Counted from the first letter of the stretch, positions 10,201 through 22,573 are shown. The stretch: 64,000 bases of DNA from Leptodontidium sp. MPI-SDFR-AT-0119 (GCA_020726505.1 JAHLEZ010000003.1:744001-808000); one strand, 5' to 3'. Notes: generated by a model from the letters alone, not told the origin. A program made the numbers and translations.

Positions 10201-12062
10201 CCAGCAGCGAGTTCCTGGGTCCGCTGGTTTCTGGTCCAGATGGATTCGACGAATACGGTTTCATTGCCACCAGCTTAGTTGACCACGCCCTCAGTACCGA
10301 CCCCGGCACAATAAAATTCAGCAGGAAATTTCCCGAGGAAATCTATCTCAATATCATCAGTCAAGTTGATGACATTCCAACCTTGGCCGCTCTCTCCTTG
10401 GTCTCCAAGACATCTCACAAATTCGCTGAGTCTTACCTCTACTCCACGTTGGACACCGCCCGAGCTGAAGCTCTACCATTGGTCATGCGCACGGTTCTCG
10501 AAAAGCCTCACTTTGGACGCTATGTGAAGTACTGTAAGTACCCGAGAAGCTCTTTTGTGGCTATTTGATTGCTGCCCAAAAGTCCACTGGTCAAGCGACC
10601 TCTAACATATGTGATATCTAGGGATCGGCAGCGCTTGCAGCACTGAAAACCTTCGTCTAGACGCGTTACTCCCTGAAGACATGTCCAGATTAATAATTGC
10701 AGCTAAATGGGTGTACGATCCGGCCGAAGACTAGCCCAACTACGGGCTAATTTGGCCCAATCACTCAATGAATGGTGTTTGGGATGCTCTGGCAGCAATT
10801 TTTATCTGCCTCCTACCAAATTTGCTGGAATTGAGTTTGGTTGACTTCGGTGACGGGGGCCAACATCTGTTCATGGAGACAGTTTTACTTCGGGCTGCGA
10901 TACTACAGGAGAATCCCGACTTGATCACCCCAGAAGCCTCCCAAATTCGCGCTGGTCTGCATCGATACGCCAAGGAGAAAGGGGGGATTGAGGGCAGAGT
11001 AAAATTTTCAAACGATATAAGCCAAGGTTCCACCATGCCGCTTGAATTCGCATTGTCCAAGCTACAGAGAGTCTCGATCTCCAGCGAGAGTACAGATTTT
11101 CCATGGACAGGTGTCGACCCTGTCCAAACTCTACCATATCTTGCTCTTCCATCAGTCACAAGTTTCTCCGCGCACAAATTGCTAGACAACTTCGACACGG
11201 ATGATCCCAGACATACAGCCGGGTCTTCGTATGAGTATCCATTGCCAGATTTCAATTTCAAGACTACCGAGCTCGTTCTGACACATAGCTTATGGAGAGT
11301 TATGAACTCGTCGATTATCTCTCCTTCTTCAGGCAGCTCAAGAGATTCGAGTACATGCTCATATACAGCCCGCCTATGGAATATCGAGACGTTTGGACGC
11401 CAGAATATCTGGTGGTTCCTGATATAGTCAATGCTCTGGACCATTTGTATGAGTGCTTAGAGGAGCTTTCAATCACGCAGCCAAATGATTTGAATGATAT
11501 GGACAAGCCACTCGACGACCAACCAATCGCATCCCTAGCGGAATTCAAGGTCTTAAAGAAGATCGAGGTATCGGCCAATATCCTGCTCGGACGACCTGGA
11601 TACGCAGGTAAGAATTTGGACCCCATCACTTTCCCTGTGGAGCAAGAGCAAGAAATCAAGCCCCTGCTTGTCACAAAAGCTTCCGCAATACTCGGGAGAC
11701 GATGACTAATTTTCCCAACAGGATGTCGACACGGCGAGCTTTCGGGCGAGTATGCCTACGACCAAAAGCACATTGACGACTTCCCCAACTTGCTTCCACC
11801 CTCCTTAGAAGATCTTAGAATGACGTTCTGCGAAATGTCTGCCGCTAAGGCCATCGAGAAGCTCTTCGATGACCTCCCACCTAAGCTCCGAAGAATCAGA
11901 CTGGAACTGAAGTGTGAGCTTGATATGGCCGCTCTCATTGGAAGAAGTCGTTGGCGAAAGTTGCAGGATCTCGCGTTGAAGAATGATATCGAGCTGGTTA
12001 TGGCTCTTGCAGTCGAGACGAGAATGGGTTGCAATACTTGCTGGGAGGCTTCGGCCAAGTAG
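10137..12062 (+). pseudogene. F-box/LRR-like protein gene, probably degenerate
   Basis: Readable segments: 10137-10533 with an F-box around FPEEIYLNIISQVDDIPTLA, a well-formed intron 10534-10621, then coding until TAG at 10732-10734. The same frame resumes downstream as VWDALAAIFICLLPNLLELSL (10770 on), an LRR-like stretch. Between them another frame reads LAQLRANLAQSLNEW, suggesting compensating indels. Near 11292 the frame changes again (from ELVLTHS to ESYELVDYLSFFRQLKRFEY). A standard intron at 11608-11721 and a final exon to 12062 follow. F-box proteins recruit substrates to SCF ubiquitin ligases through Skp1. One stop and at least two frame changes argue for a pseudogene; an assembly error or additional unrecognised introns are alternatives. 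Confidence 0.62.
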
Positions 12063-12383
12063 GTGACAGTTAGCACGCTTCTTTATTTGATCACGAGGTG
12101 GTAAGACCTCTATTGGTAGCCAGAGAAATAACAAAAGCTATAAAGTTAGCTCTTGTCTTTCGTCTTGCAATTGTTGAGAGAGTGATCTCCGGTTAGGAGT
12201 TAAGATGGTGTTAAGAGCGAAGACGAAGCTTTGCCGAGCCGGTCCTGAGCGAGACCGTCTGTATTATTTAGGCTGGATAACCCCTTCTCCAATCGACATT
12301 ACTTTCACTCTAACTTCTTCTTTTCATACCCTCTGAACTACACTCAATCCACAAGGATTTTCCAGCCTTGAAACGGGTTTAAA
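12063..12383. other. Intergenic, promoter of amidohydrolase gene
   Basis: 321 bp. The right half is pyrimidine-rich (12290-12345), typical of fungal core promoters just upstream of the start. No other feature seen. Confidence 0.4.
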
Positions 12384-13566
12384 ATGGCGCTGATAAGGTT
12401 CGGCGGAGCTATCGGTCGTCCCGGCCCCTACGTAAAACAGCTGCGGCACGGCTGCACACGTCATATCCGAAATATATATTCAACAAAGTCACAATTCCCT
12501 TCACTTCAAATCCCATCTTGGCCTTCCTATCATACTCACAAAATGACTCCCTTTATCACCCTCGAAGAACATTACATTTCTCGCTCGGCCGTCAAGAAGG
12601 CTGGAGCTGACGGTGTGTATGCCATGTTTCCTCCCCACATCGTCTCGAAGCTCGCAGATCTCGGCAACGAGCGAATAGCGGATCTCGAGAAAGGAGAGGT
12701 TTCCCTACAGGTCCTCTCGCATGGCCCGATAGATGCATCTAAAGATGTTTGTATCGTTGCTAACGATGAGCTCGCGGCTGCAATATCGAAGAACCCCACA
12801 CGCCTCGCCGGATTCGCGCTAGTGCCTGTAATCGACCCCAAAGCAGCAGCTGATGAACTCGATCGCTGCGTGACGAAACTTGGATTTCTTGGAGCGTTGG
12901 TCGATAACCATCTCGATGGCCAGTTTTATGACGATGAGAAGTTCTGGCCTATCTTTGAGAAGGCGGAGGAATTGGATGTTCCGATCTATATCCATCCGAC
13001 CTTTGCTTCGGAGGAGATGTTGAGGCATTATAAAGGTAATTATGACGATAATATTGCGTTGGCTTTGAGTGCTTTTGGATGGGGATGGCATTCTGAGACC
13101 GGATTGCATGTCTTAAGGTTGTTTGCGAGTGGGCTGTTTGATCGGTATCCGAAGTTGAAGATTGTTATTGGACATGTAAGAACGTTCTAGTTCATACTCC
13201 ATGATGGATTGTTGCTGATCAGACCTTTAGATGGGAGAGATGCTTCCATTTCAACTCGACCGCTGCGTGTCAGTGTCGGAAAGATGGGGTGCAAAGAAGC
13301 GTGGACTCCGTGAAGTCTGGCAGAACAATATCTGGATCACGACTTCGGGAATGTTCTCACTTCCACCACTTGCTTGTCTGTTGCAGACGACTACCATCGA
13401 TCATGTGCTTTACAGTGTGGATTATCCCTTCTCGCCGAACGAGAAGGGGAGGGAGTTTATTGATGTGGTTAAGGAGAGTGGGTTGATGAGCGAGGAAGAT
13501 TTTGAGAAGTTTGCGTATCGGAATGCGGAGAATCTGCTGAAGGTCAAGGCCACTACTGGGACTTGA
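12384..13566 (+). CDS. Metal-dependent amidohydrolase / decarboxylase (gamma-resorcylate or ACMSD type)
   Basis: Two exons, 12384-13175 and 13231-13566, with a 55-bp intron; 375 aa from the first ATG. The core matches the amidohydrolase-2 family that includes 2,3-dihydroxybenzoate and gamma-resorcylate decarboxylases: LEEHYISR at the start (Glu and His metal ligands), YIHPTF (His), IVIGHMGE (His, across the splice) and SVDYPFSPNE (Asp). All expected metal-binding positions are present, so a nonoxidative decarboxylase or hydrolase acting on an aromatic carboxylate is likely; the substrate cannot be read. An internal ATG at 12543 (MTPFITLEEH) is the usual family start. The 53-residue extension has no acidic residue and many Arg/Lys/His, like a mitochondrial presequence. 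Confidence 0.9.
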
Positions 13567-14616
13567 CGTGGGCAAATTTTGAATGTAGGCGTCGACGGTG
13601 GCGATGAGATGGCTGCAATTTGGAGTTCTTTTCTAGGATAGAAAATGTGTCCAGTAGAACTCTGAAGACTAGTGTGTTGAGTAGTGGACGGCGAGTATAA
13701 CAATCAATCTCAACTTATCAGACCAGTTTCCAAGCGTGCTCTAGTGATGTCCAGCATTAATCTCCAAGTGTATCTCTGGGCGGACTGGACGCTCCTTTCT
13801 TGGCACTCGCTTAAACTCTGGACCCTTTTCCAGCAGTCAACAAAGAGGTCAACTCGCACCTGCTATCCACAATAGCAACTGGTTCGCACTCAGGTTTGAT
13901 TCACTTCATAAAATCACAGCTTCTACACCACTGAACTTGAATTAGCGCCCCTTTTTCACCGATTCTCAAGATATATTATACCCCTCGTTCATCTCTCTCA
14001 CCCATTCATTCTCTTCCTCCCACAACACAACAACACCATAGCTTCCACATCTCATCACAACCCAACGTTCCTTGAATCTGGGCAGCACCCTACCGCCTCT
14101 GGCAATACAATTTTATCTTTTGCGACCTATCACTTTGCAGTTCTTTCCTCCTTCAACTTTCGCACCTCAATAGCTCAACCTTCGTTTGTCAATAGGCTAT
14201 TCGGCTTCAGGCTCCAACTCGACTCTTTGCTCTTCTCGATTTCCCACACAATAGAGACACACAAACATTCAGTACTGACACATACAGACAACCAGGTATT
14301 TTTCCACCGCTCTTTCTCATCACTCTCTCAGGCTGCTCTCAAGTGCGAAATCCCTCGGAGTATCCCCAGCTTCAAACAAGCGCTCACTTTTCATGTCTTA
14401 ACAATACCGAGCAAAGTATCTTTTGTTACCAACAGTATTTGAATTCCCTCACTTCCAAGACCATTTTGACAGCTTCACGGCGTCTGTTGAACCATCATTC
14501 ACTAACTTTAAATTCGCTCTAGACCTTCTTCTCGTCCATGACCTTCTCATCTCCTCAAATCACCATCCTCACCAAAGATTTTTAGACACACTATCTATTT
14601 CCCCAAGCAGGATTCA
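13567..14616. other. Intergenic and long pyrimidine-rich leader
   Basis: About 1 kb. From about 13965 (AGATATATTATACCCC, a possible TATA element) to the ATG the sequence is strongly C/T-rich with CAACAACACC-like stretches, typical of a long 5' UTR for the next gene. No gene supported. Confidence 0.4.
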
Positions 14617-17462
14617 ATGGCGCCTTCAACAAAAGGCAAAGCCAATACAGGCAAAGCCAGTACAGCCAAGGCCAATGCGGGCAAGACAAATGCAGCCAAA
14701 GTGAATACGGGCAAGGCAAATAAGGGAAAGCGGGGCCGTCAAATCGACGATTCTGAAAAGATCGACATGCCCCCAGCCAAGAAGAAAACAGTCGCCGAGA
14801 AAGTCGCTCCTCAGCCCAACAGATCCGATTCGGCTTCCAGTTTGACATCAAGCCAACCTCGGAAAAGAGAGGTTATTGACCTCGATGATGAAGAGAGCAT
14901 CCAGAAATACGTTAACCCCAAGCCCAAGAAGATCATATGCATCAAGCCAATGCTCAAACCGACGAGAAACTTCCCAAGATTCAAAGATGGAGATGTGATC
15001 ATTGAGCTTCTGCAACTGACCTCAAAGTCCACATACCAACTTCATGGAAATATCCTCGGACGAGCATCTTCTTGGTTTGAGAAGGTATTGCATCTCGATA
15101 TGGTAGGGCTCGAGCCTGATCCAATTATGATCGCAAATCATGCCGTTGGAGGGATGCTGTGGGCTAGATTTGAGTTGGAATACTGCCCTAAGTTGAAGTT
15201 ACATGTTCTGGTCAGAAGAGTAAGTGATTGAATATCCACAAGAGGAGTAAAGCTTCAAGTGCTGCCTTCTTTCCTTCTTTGAAAAGGCCAAATTTGATGC
15301 TAATTAAATGACAGGCACTTGGCTACATCAAAGAGGATGGACAGAATTATACGGCATTGAAGAAATTCACACCAGCCCCGATTGAAATTAAGGATGACCT
15401 GAATACGGAAACTCATCCTACTGCTTTCTCACTAACGCCGCAAGCTGTGGAGTCAGTAAATGTTGTCAGTGAGGCTCAGCCACTTGGACTACCGGTCACC
15501 GGTGGCGGTGATGGAAGACTTGGGGATCTACATGATCCAATCGTCGAGGAGACGGCTGTTAGGACGGAATCCTCAATCCTGGCTGCTTCTAAAGTCTTCT
15601 TAGTCGACACAGTTACCGAAAACCCGAATCCTGATGGGGACATTGTCATGGCAGACACCAGCGCAAATGGTCTGGAAGTCACAGAGGAAATGGCACGAGA
15701 AGGCACTAGTCAGACTGCACATGATCAGCTTTCTGCGACAGAGAACGAATCGTCCACATCAGTTCTAGCTCCAGCTACGGAAGAGCACCCAACTGCCAAG
15801 AAGATGTTAGTTGGTGGCTCTGTTACAGATCAAAGTCCACAGAGAGCTCTCACTCGATCGTTAGAAGAAGCAGTTGAGAACCATCCCACTATGGAGAACA
15901 AACCATCATCAAGTCTCGTTTCTGACCCAGCCATTGAAGACCCAGTCGTCAAGAAAGAGGCTTCACCATGTTCAGATACCATTCGAGAGGTTGAACCTGA
16001 ACCTGAAGCCACAGTCATGCACGACGGTTCTGCCACTCCTCCTAACATTGATGCTGCTAAAAATGGGTTTTCTATCAAGAACAAAAGTTCCGGTGAGGAT
16101 GTTGTTATGGGCCACGGTTCTGATGTAACTTCCCTCGGTGCCATGGAGGAACTCGTTGATAAGCATCATGCTCACCATGACTGCAAGAAGCTAGCTACCC
16201 AGGACGACAGTGCTAGGTGTTCCAGTTTCCTTAGCATTCCGCAAGGAGATGGTCCTTCCGAGGAAGAGATCTCCAAAGGAGATATGCCCTCAAAGCCTAC
16301 CAACTCAAGGCTCACACGGCAATCATCATCCAACAAGGACAGCTATTGTGAAGCTCTAGTCTCTGAAATCAAAGCAAATTCGATCAAGGGGCACAGTAAA
16401 TATGTCTTAGCAAATGCCGGACAGCCCAGTGACACCAAGAATGAATCTGGATTACCGCTAGAGACCCAGGAGAAACAGCGTACCTCTGATAACCTTGAAG
16501 AGTCCACCATCAACAACGAACAATATTTAACTCCAGTCCTAGCTGTGCCAACCCTTCCAGCCGACAACATCAAGTCAGTCTCTGTCGTTGAGTCCGACAA
16601 ACCCAGTACTGAGACGTTACTTGCCTACAACAATCTCTTCCTCATTTACTACTCCCAGGCCCCAGCTATCGACTCCCAAGACATAGACATTGCCCTTCAG
16701 CAGTCAGAGCTTCTGATCAAAGTGGCCCGTCTGTACGGATCTATCACTCTTGTCCGGCCATACATCAATAGTGCGTTGATGCTCTTCGGCCGAGATCTTT
16801 ACATGGCAGTTATGGCAGACCCACCTCGCTGGATTCAACTCTCAATGTACCTTGAATCGGCGCCGATATTCCAAGAGGCTATCATCCACATTGTCGCAAA
16901 CCACCCATACTGGCCATGGCCAACCGTGAAGTTAGATGAGCTATACGACCCGGTCTTTGAGATCATCGAGCAGAAGACGAATGTCTTTGTGACATTGAAA
17001 GAAAAGGCCAATAGGTCGCTCTTCTCGAACGTAATCCGCGATGTTGAAATCTTCTCGCGCCCAATAAGCAGAGAAAGCTTCGATACGTGGTTTGTCGAGC
17101 AATACTGGAGAGATTGGTTCGCTAAATCTATGGCTAAGGCAAACACATCATCGGAAGACGCCCAGAAGTGTGCTCGTGGTAAAGTCTATCGAGAGATCTA
17201 CAAGAGTGGCGAGGCTTACTTACCAACAATTCTTGTTCTTGATGCCGTTGAAGCTTGCCGTTCGAAGGACTTCTCTACTAAGTCGAAACGCCAGGGCATC
17301 GAGCAGGACTTGAAGACATTGAAGGAATTCGCAAAGAACGAGGTGCAAGCTCTTTGTGTGAACCACTCCATGCTTTCTGTTGAGGATGCAGGTATCGACT
17401 ACCTCACTTGCGTCAAGGTCGAGCATAACGAGTTGCCTTGGGCGAAGTCGGATGGCAAGTAG
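14617..17462 (+). CDS. BTB/POZ-type protein with long disordered linker
   Basis: Two exons, 14617-15219 and 15315-17462 (95-bp intron, TGCTAATT branch site), 916 aa. Residues 7-36 are six pentapeptides of GKANT type, highly basic. RKREVIDLDDEE follows, and PPAKKK/GKRGRQ clusters could act as nuclear localisation signals. Residues about 125-215 look like a BTB fold: FKDGDVIIEL, STYQLHGNILGRASSWFEKVL. Residues about 220-630 are low-complexity, Ser/Glu/Asp-rich and presumably disordered. Residues about 634-800 form a helical region (ALQQSELLIKVARLYGSITL, FQEAIIHIVANHPYW) of the kind seen C-terminal to BTB domains in fungal proteins. A Cul3-adaptor or chromatin role is possible; no function is assigned. 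Confidence 0.75.
14635..14724 (+). repeat. Six tandem 15-bp units encoding GKxxx pentapeptides
   Basis: Codons 7-36 of the BTB-type gene: GKANT, GKAST, AKANA, GKTNA, AKVNT, GKANK. The nucleotide units are imperfect copies of a GGCAAAGCCAATACA-like 15-mer. Confidence 0.8.
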
Positions 17463-18040
17463 ATGTCATACGACTCAAATGTCGCGAATCCAACTCAGAA
17501 CTTTCGGCGGTCAATACTCCCTCCTCCAAGTCTACTCAGCAAGGCCACAAATATCAAGTTCGGACATCCTCTTGCTCAGATGAAGGATATCCACTGGAAC
17601 GGATTCTGCAACATTGGTACTGCTAACATTTGAATATGCTCTCTATTTGGGTTAGCTCTTCAATTATACAAAATCCCTTCACCTATCCTGTTGCTGCAGC
17701 ACAAATATTCCAACAAAAGGTGACGCGGGCTGATCATACAGATGAAGCTCTACTTCTCATTCCTTCGCAATCCGAGTGGGGGGGCTTCTCTATGGTTCAG
17801 CACATACATTTCATGGTGGAACGTTGCTCTCGAATGCTTCCACTTGCTTCAACGCATACATTTCAACAAAAAAGATGATAGAGGTTAGATCATACCTAGG
17901 AAGCTAGCTTTCAATCCATCACCACAAGTATCATTAGAAGGCAATATCTTTCAAATAGAATCCTTCATTCAAAACGCCATCCATATGCAATTGTGACCCC
18001 CAGACGCCTTGCTAAGTGACATTTTCCATCCTCCCAAATT
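17463..18040. other. Convergent intergenic region
   Basis: 3' flanks of the BTB-type gene (+) and the cyclin gene (-). The stretch ACATTTCATGG/ACATTTCAACAAAA is loosely repeated between 17690 and 17875, but I see no gene. Confidence 0.4.
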
Positions 18041-19265
18041 CTATGGTCTTTTGATTTCAGGACCGAATAGATCATCCGCAGATGACTTCTCCTTTTCGAG
18101 TTTTCTCTTCTTCACTATCTTCTCCCCGTCACCCTCATCACCTTCCCTCTTGGCTCGCTGTAAGGCCACCAGATCTATCTTCTCGGGATTTCTACACTTC
18201 ATCAACTTCTTACCCAGGGTCTTGAGCTCTTTTCGCTCCTCTGCAGCGGATTCCACATTCGGCTCAACACTCCTGAGCATCTCCGCACAGCTCTCTACCA
18301 CGCTCAGAACCTTCCTCTGCATATCGGCGACCGAAGGAGGGAATTTGGATTTGATGTACCACTCGATAAGCTCCTGGTCCGCGATCAACAAGGCAGCCAT
18401 CATGATCTGACTTGGAGTGTAGTGGAAATAGACATCAGTCAACAGTGCACTAGTCTTCAGGTATTCCCTAGCCTTGCCATGGGCATCCTTAACTCTCCTC
18501 TCCATATTCCTAGGCCTATCTCCAGAAACAGCACCTGCACCTGGCAGTACCGGAATACCCCCCCTAGACAGCGCCTGCAATTCCATAACCGCGCCCTCCA
18601 AAGCTCTAAACGGGTGCCGGACATCGAACGTGAATCTCAGTCCTTGGGTGAGTAGGAACTCCGACGCGAGAACATCCTCCGCCTTCGCGCCGCCGATGGC
18701 ATCTGCGAATTTCGTGAGCCGGAAGTAGTGGTTCTCGGTCTTGGTGGCGAAGAAGAGGGCGGTCTTGAGGATGTCGGCTGGGTGGTAGGTCATGACGGAG
18801 TTGGTGATGTAGAAGCGCTTTATGTATTGGACCGCCGTTGCCTGTCATAGCACCCTATCAGTCTTCTATCTTCTACCCTCTACCCTCATAATCTCGTATC
18901 CTTCTGTACATGTAACAATGAAAAAAATTGAGGGGGAAAATGCATACCTTGACATCAGTAGGCACCCCCAAATGATCCCCTAATTGAATAGTCTGCCTGC
19001 AATAGAACGCCACGAGCTTAAGCTCCTCCTCAACCGTCAAGCAATCCACCTCTCCTTCTGGAATCGCGCTCGCAGACCGTCCATTCTCCCCTTCGCTCGT
19101 GTCGGCCGAGGAGACATTGCGAGCTTCTCGTACGCGTCGCACGGCTTCGCGCACACGGGCGGCGGCGATTTGGTTCGTGGATGTGCGCAGCGCGAAGAGG
19201 GATTGCGGCGAGTACGACCAGAGCCGGCATTGGGTTGAGGTTCGGTACCTTTCGTCTTCTGACAT
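18041..19265 (-). CDS. ccl1: Cyclin H / Ccl1, cyclin of the TFIIH kinase module
   Basis: Two exons, 18948-19265 and 18041-18841 (106-bp intron), 372 aa. The start MSEDERYRTSTQCRLWSYS and LRTSTNQIAA are typical of Ccl1/Mcs2/cyclin H. The cyclin fold spans about residues 75-260: EEELKLVAFYCRQTIQLGDHL, AVQYIKRFYITNSVM, DILKTALFFATKTENHYF and the second-repeat helix PSQIMMAALLIADQELIEWY. Partner by homology is the CDK-activating kinase Kin28/Cdk7, which phosphorylates the RNA polymerase II CTD in the nucleus. The C-terminus is Lys/Glu-rich (KKRKLEKEK), a likely nuclear localisation signal. Intron position interrupts the first cyclin helix region. Confidence 0.88.
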
Positions 19266-20546
19266 TGCGCCGGTTTCTTTGCTTAGCTGGAGAGTGTTTC
19301 GAGTCCGATCATTGCTGTGAGTGAGGTATGTGGTGAGGCTGGCTTTGTTCGCGCCTGCCCGTGATGCTGCTGTCCTGAAGTTTGAGGTGTCGATCGCGAG
19401 GAAACCTCGAGCTGGAACGCGATTTTGACTTCAGTACATTTATTCACTTCTGCTTTCTGGAGTATGCCATTCACCTGTTATTGTAATCTCTGTTGTTTTG
19501 GCTGTTTTAAATATTCCTGGTCGAATTCCTCGTCATTGAATGAGAGCTTCGCCATTGTCTGTTTCCCCTGTGTTTTTGACATTCAACCCATCACGAGCTA
19601 GTAGAAGTACTTTTTATGAGAGACAATGGGTCCTCTTTTAGCCAAAGAAAGTCCTTCGCATGTTTCAGTCCTGTGTTATTGTTTTCATAGAAGAAGTCTC
19701 TGCACCGTGATGGATCTTTAAGTTCGATGTCCTCCTTAGCCTTTCTTTCTCTGCTTTCTTAAATTCAAATTCATCGAAGTCCCTTTATAGATACTTAGCA
19801 AGTGTCTGGATTTCCGATCTTTTGCTTCCGTTCCTGTGAATTCTACTACCTTTGGAATTTTACTTCGCATTGCTGGTGCATGTCTGTATGGTCTTGTGAC
19901 ACGGAAAGGACACAAAGTCAATGTCTGAACCAGTCTTGAGATTTCAATAAGTTGGGGTTTTCTCTCTGTCCCAATAGCATCTTGACATGCAGAGCATGTG
20001 GCAGCTATATTATTATTTGTTTTGGCTGATATGAAGTACTGCAAAATAGCTCTTTTAGGGAGACTAGCGAGCATCGGATACACTTCACACAGCATAGATT
20101 CTTTAAAATTCTTACTTTCTCCTTTTAAGCTTGCACGATGACTACTAGCATTACTATACCGTCTGCCTCTAGGCCCACATCATCATGGCCAGAGATAGCT
20201 CCTCTTATCGTCGGGCGAGCATATTTACCCCCATTCCCGGGTCCTTCAAGCTTCCCAGCTGCCTGTTCAGGCTAGAGTCACAGGCTGATGACGGTGACCT
20301 GCCACCGGGTTCTCTCCACCATCACGAATTTATACCCAGATATGCATGGAAGGAATAAGCATGGCGTCCGGCGTTCGCGCAGCTAGGTCTGAAGAAGCAG
20401 GCACCGTTGACAGATCTGCAGCCATAAAAGCTTGCTCTAAAGCTTGAGCTCTCTTCCGCACTCTTCCCAGCTCCATGCTGGAAATAAATATCAACCGGTA
20501 GCTACTCCTCTCTCATTTTGCCCATTGTCCGTCTGCATATCATTTT
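19266..20546. other. Divergent intergenic region, cyclin / carboxypeptidase
   Basis: About 1.28 kb. The segment 19490-20150 is A/T-richer than its surroundings and contains only frames without family features. A CATAAAAG element at 20423-20430, 124 bp before the carboxypeptidase ATG, is a plausible TATA-like box. No gene supported. Confidence 0.4.
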
Positions 20547-22573
20547 ATGTTCACGATGGCTTTCTCAAAAGTTTCAGTTTTGCTTTCTGCAGCTTCAGTA
20601 GCTTTTGCGCAATTTGTTCCTGCTCCTACAGATCTATTAAATGCCACTGGATATCTTGGCTTGCCAGTCCGATATAAAGAAGTCCCTACCGGGACCTGCG
20701 AATTGGATCCGAACGTCAAGAGTTACTCTGGATATGTCGATGTCTCTGAAAATGAGCATATCTTTTTCTGGTTCTTCGAGGCGCGGAATATGGATCCATC
20801 CGAAGCACCTTTGACTATGTGGATTAATGGAGGGCCAGGATCTTCTTCGATGATTGGATTGTTCCAGGAGAATGGACCTTGTGGGGTTGATATTGATGGG
20901 AATGTTTACAATAATCCGTATTCTTGGTCTAATGTTAGCAATATGATCTATATCGATCAGCCAACACAGGTATGTGTCTAGATCCCAACTGCCAAAATAT
21001 GCAGGCGGTCTGATTTCAATCAGGTCGGGTTCTCATACAGTATTCCTGTCAATGGCTATGTTGATCCAGCTACGTGAGTCTATCTTTCCAAAGTCATGAA
21101 ACAGGCTGACTATTTTCAAGCAACTTAATTGTCACCCTGCCTGACGCAACTTGCCCCGACTACGCCGAAGACTTCGGGACCTGTGGCACCTACAGCTACC
21201 CGAATCAGACCTTGACAGCGGATACAACCGGTGGCGCGGCGCCAAACTTCTGGAAGACACTTCAGGGATTCATGGGCGCCTTTCCTCAGTATTCGAGACA
21301 CGGATTCCACTTCTCGAGTGAGAGCTATGGTGGTCACTATGGGCCGATATTCAATGAGTATATCGAGGAGCAGAATGCGAAGAATATTTCTGGTGCCCAC
21401 AAGATCTCGTTGGAGACGGTCTTGATTGGGTATGTTGTCTCTGTTCAAGTCGGCAAGTTTGGGTCTAACTGGCTGTAGGAACGGATGGTATGATCCTTTG
21501 ATTCAATACCAGGCATATTACAACTACACGTACGTATCTCGTTTTGACGAACCTCGCTCACGGAAGCTAATTTGACTTGCAGTGTATCCCCTGGTAATAC
21601 TTACGACTACTCTCCATTCAACGCCAGTGTCCAGTCACAGTTCTATAACAATCTGTACGGAGCTGGGAACTGTGTCGACCAAATCAAGGATTGCGCAGCA
21701 AGGGGTCTCAACGCAATTTGCGAAGCAGCTGTTAGTAGCCCATCCACACAAAAGTACCCAACTTACGAACTACAGGATAACTTCTGCGCCAATCTCGTCG
21801 AAAACGTGTACGATATCTACCTGGGCAGAGACGAGTACGATATGCGAGAACTCACCCCGGACCCTTTCCCATACAGCTTCTATGTGTCGTATCTCAACAC
21901 GCCAGAAGTCCAAGCTGCTATTGGAGCTTTCCAGAACTTTTCCGAGTCTTCAGAATCGGTTTACCAAGCTTTCACAGCAACTGGTGATGATAATCGTGAA
22001 TACGGTACTGTTGCCGCATTGAGGAAACTCATTAAGCAGGGTATCACCGTTATGCTGTATGCTGGTGATGCTGATTACAAGTTTGTCTCATTCCCCGATA
22101 CACGAAAGGTATTTATTGACATTCTGTGCAGCTGCAACTGGCTCGGCAACGAAGCAGTCTCAGACGAAGTCAACGCACCTGGCTTCGACTGCGCCGGCTA
22201 CGTGAACGTCACAACAAGCGACTCGATCGTCCACGGGCAAGTCAAGCAAGCCGGGAAATTCTCCTTCGTCCGCGTCTACGAATCCGGACACGAAGTACCC
22301 TTTTACCAACCCCTAGCCTCACTAGAGATCTTCGAACGGGCTATCAACGGTAAGGATATCGCTACGGGAAGCGAGAAACCTGGACATGGGTATTTGACTG
22401 AGGGGACGAAGAAGAGTGACTATAGAGAGGGGAACTCGACGATCCAGTTTGAGGTCCTACCGTCGAATTCGACGTATAATTATACCACTGGGGCGCCGAA
22501 TGCGCAGGAGCCGTTGAGGAGGAGGGGGATGGGGTTGTTGAGTAAGGAGAAGAAGTTTAAGCCGGGAGTTTGA
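20547..22573 (+). CDS. Secreted serine carboxypeptidase (peptidase family S10)
   Basis: Six exons: 20547-20969, 21024-21073, 21121-21429, 21479-21529, 21583-22080, 22132-22573, giving 590 aa; all junctions are in phase with GT-AG ends. A second in-frame ATG at 20556 (MAFSKVS) may be the true start. A signal peptide ends near the FAQ residues. S10 hallmarks: MWINGGPGSSS (oxyanion region), SESYGGHYGP with nucleophile Ser226, GDADY joined by splicing to NCNWLGN (Asp), and ESGHEVPFYQP (His). The protein resembles fungal carboxypeptidase S1-like enzymes with many N-glycosylation sequons, so extracellular or cell-wall C-terminal exopeptidase activity is likely. The last intron (51 bp) is 3n and stop-free. 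It is distinct from the vacuolar CPY at 33-35 kb. Confidence 0.93.

Noticed and set aside
10700..11330. Programmed ribosomal frameshifting in the F-box copies
   Set aside because: No slippery heptamer or obvious downstream structure, and both copies carry other lesions; ordinary pseudogene decay explains it.
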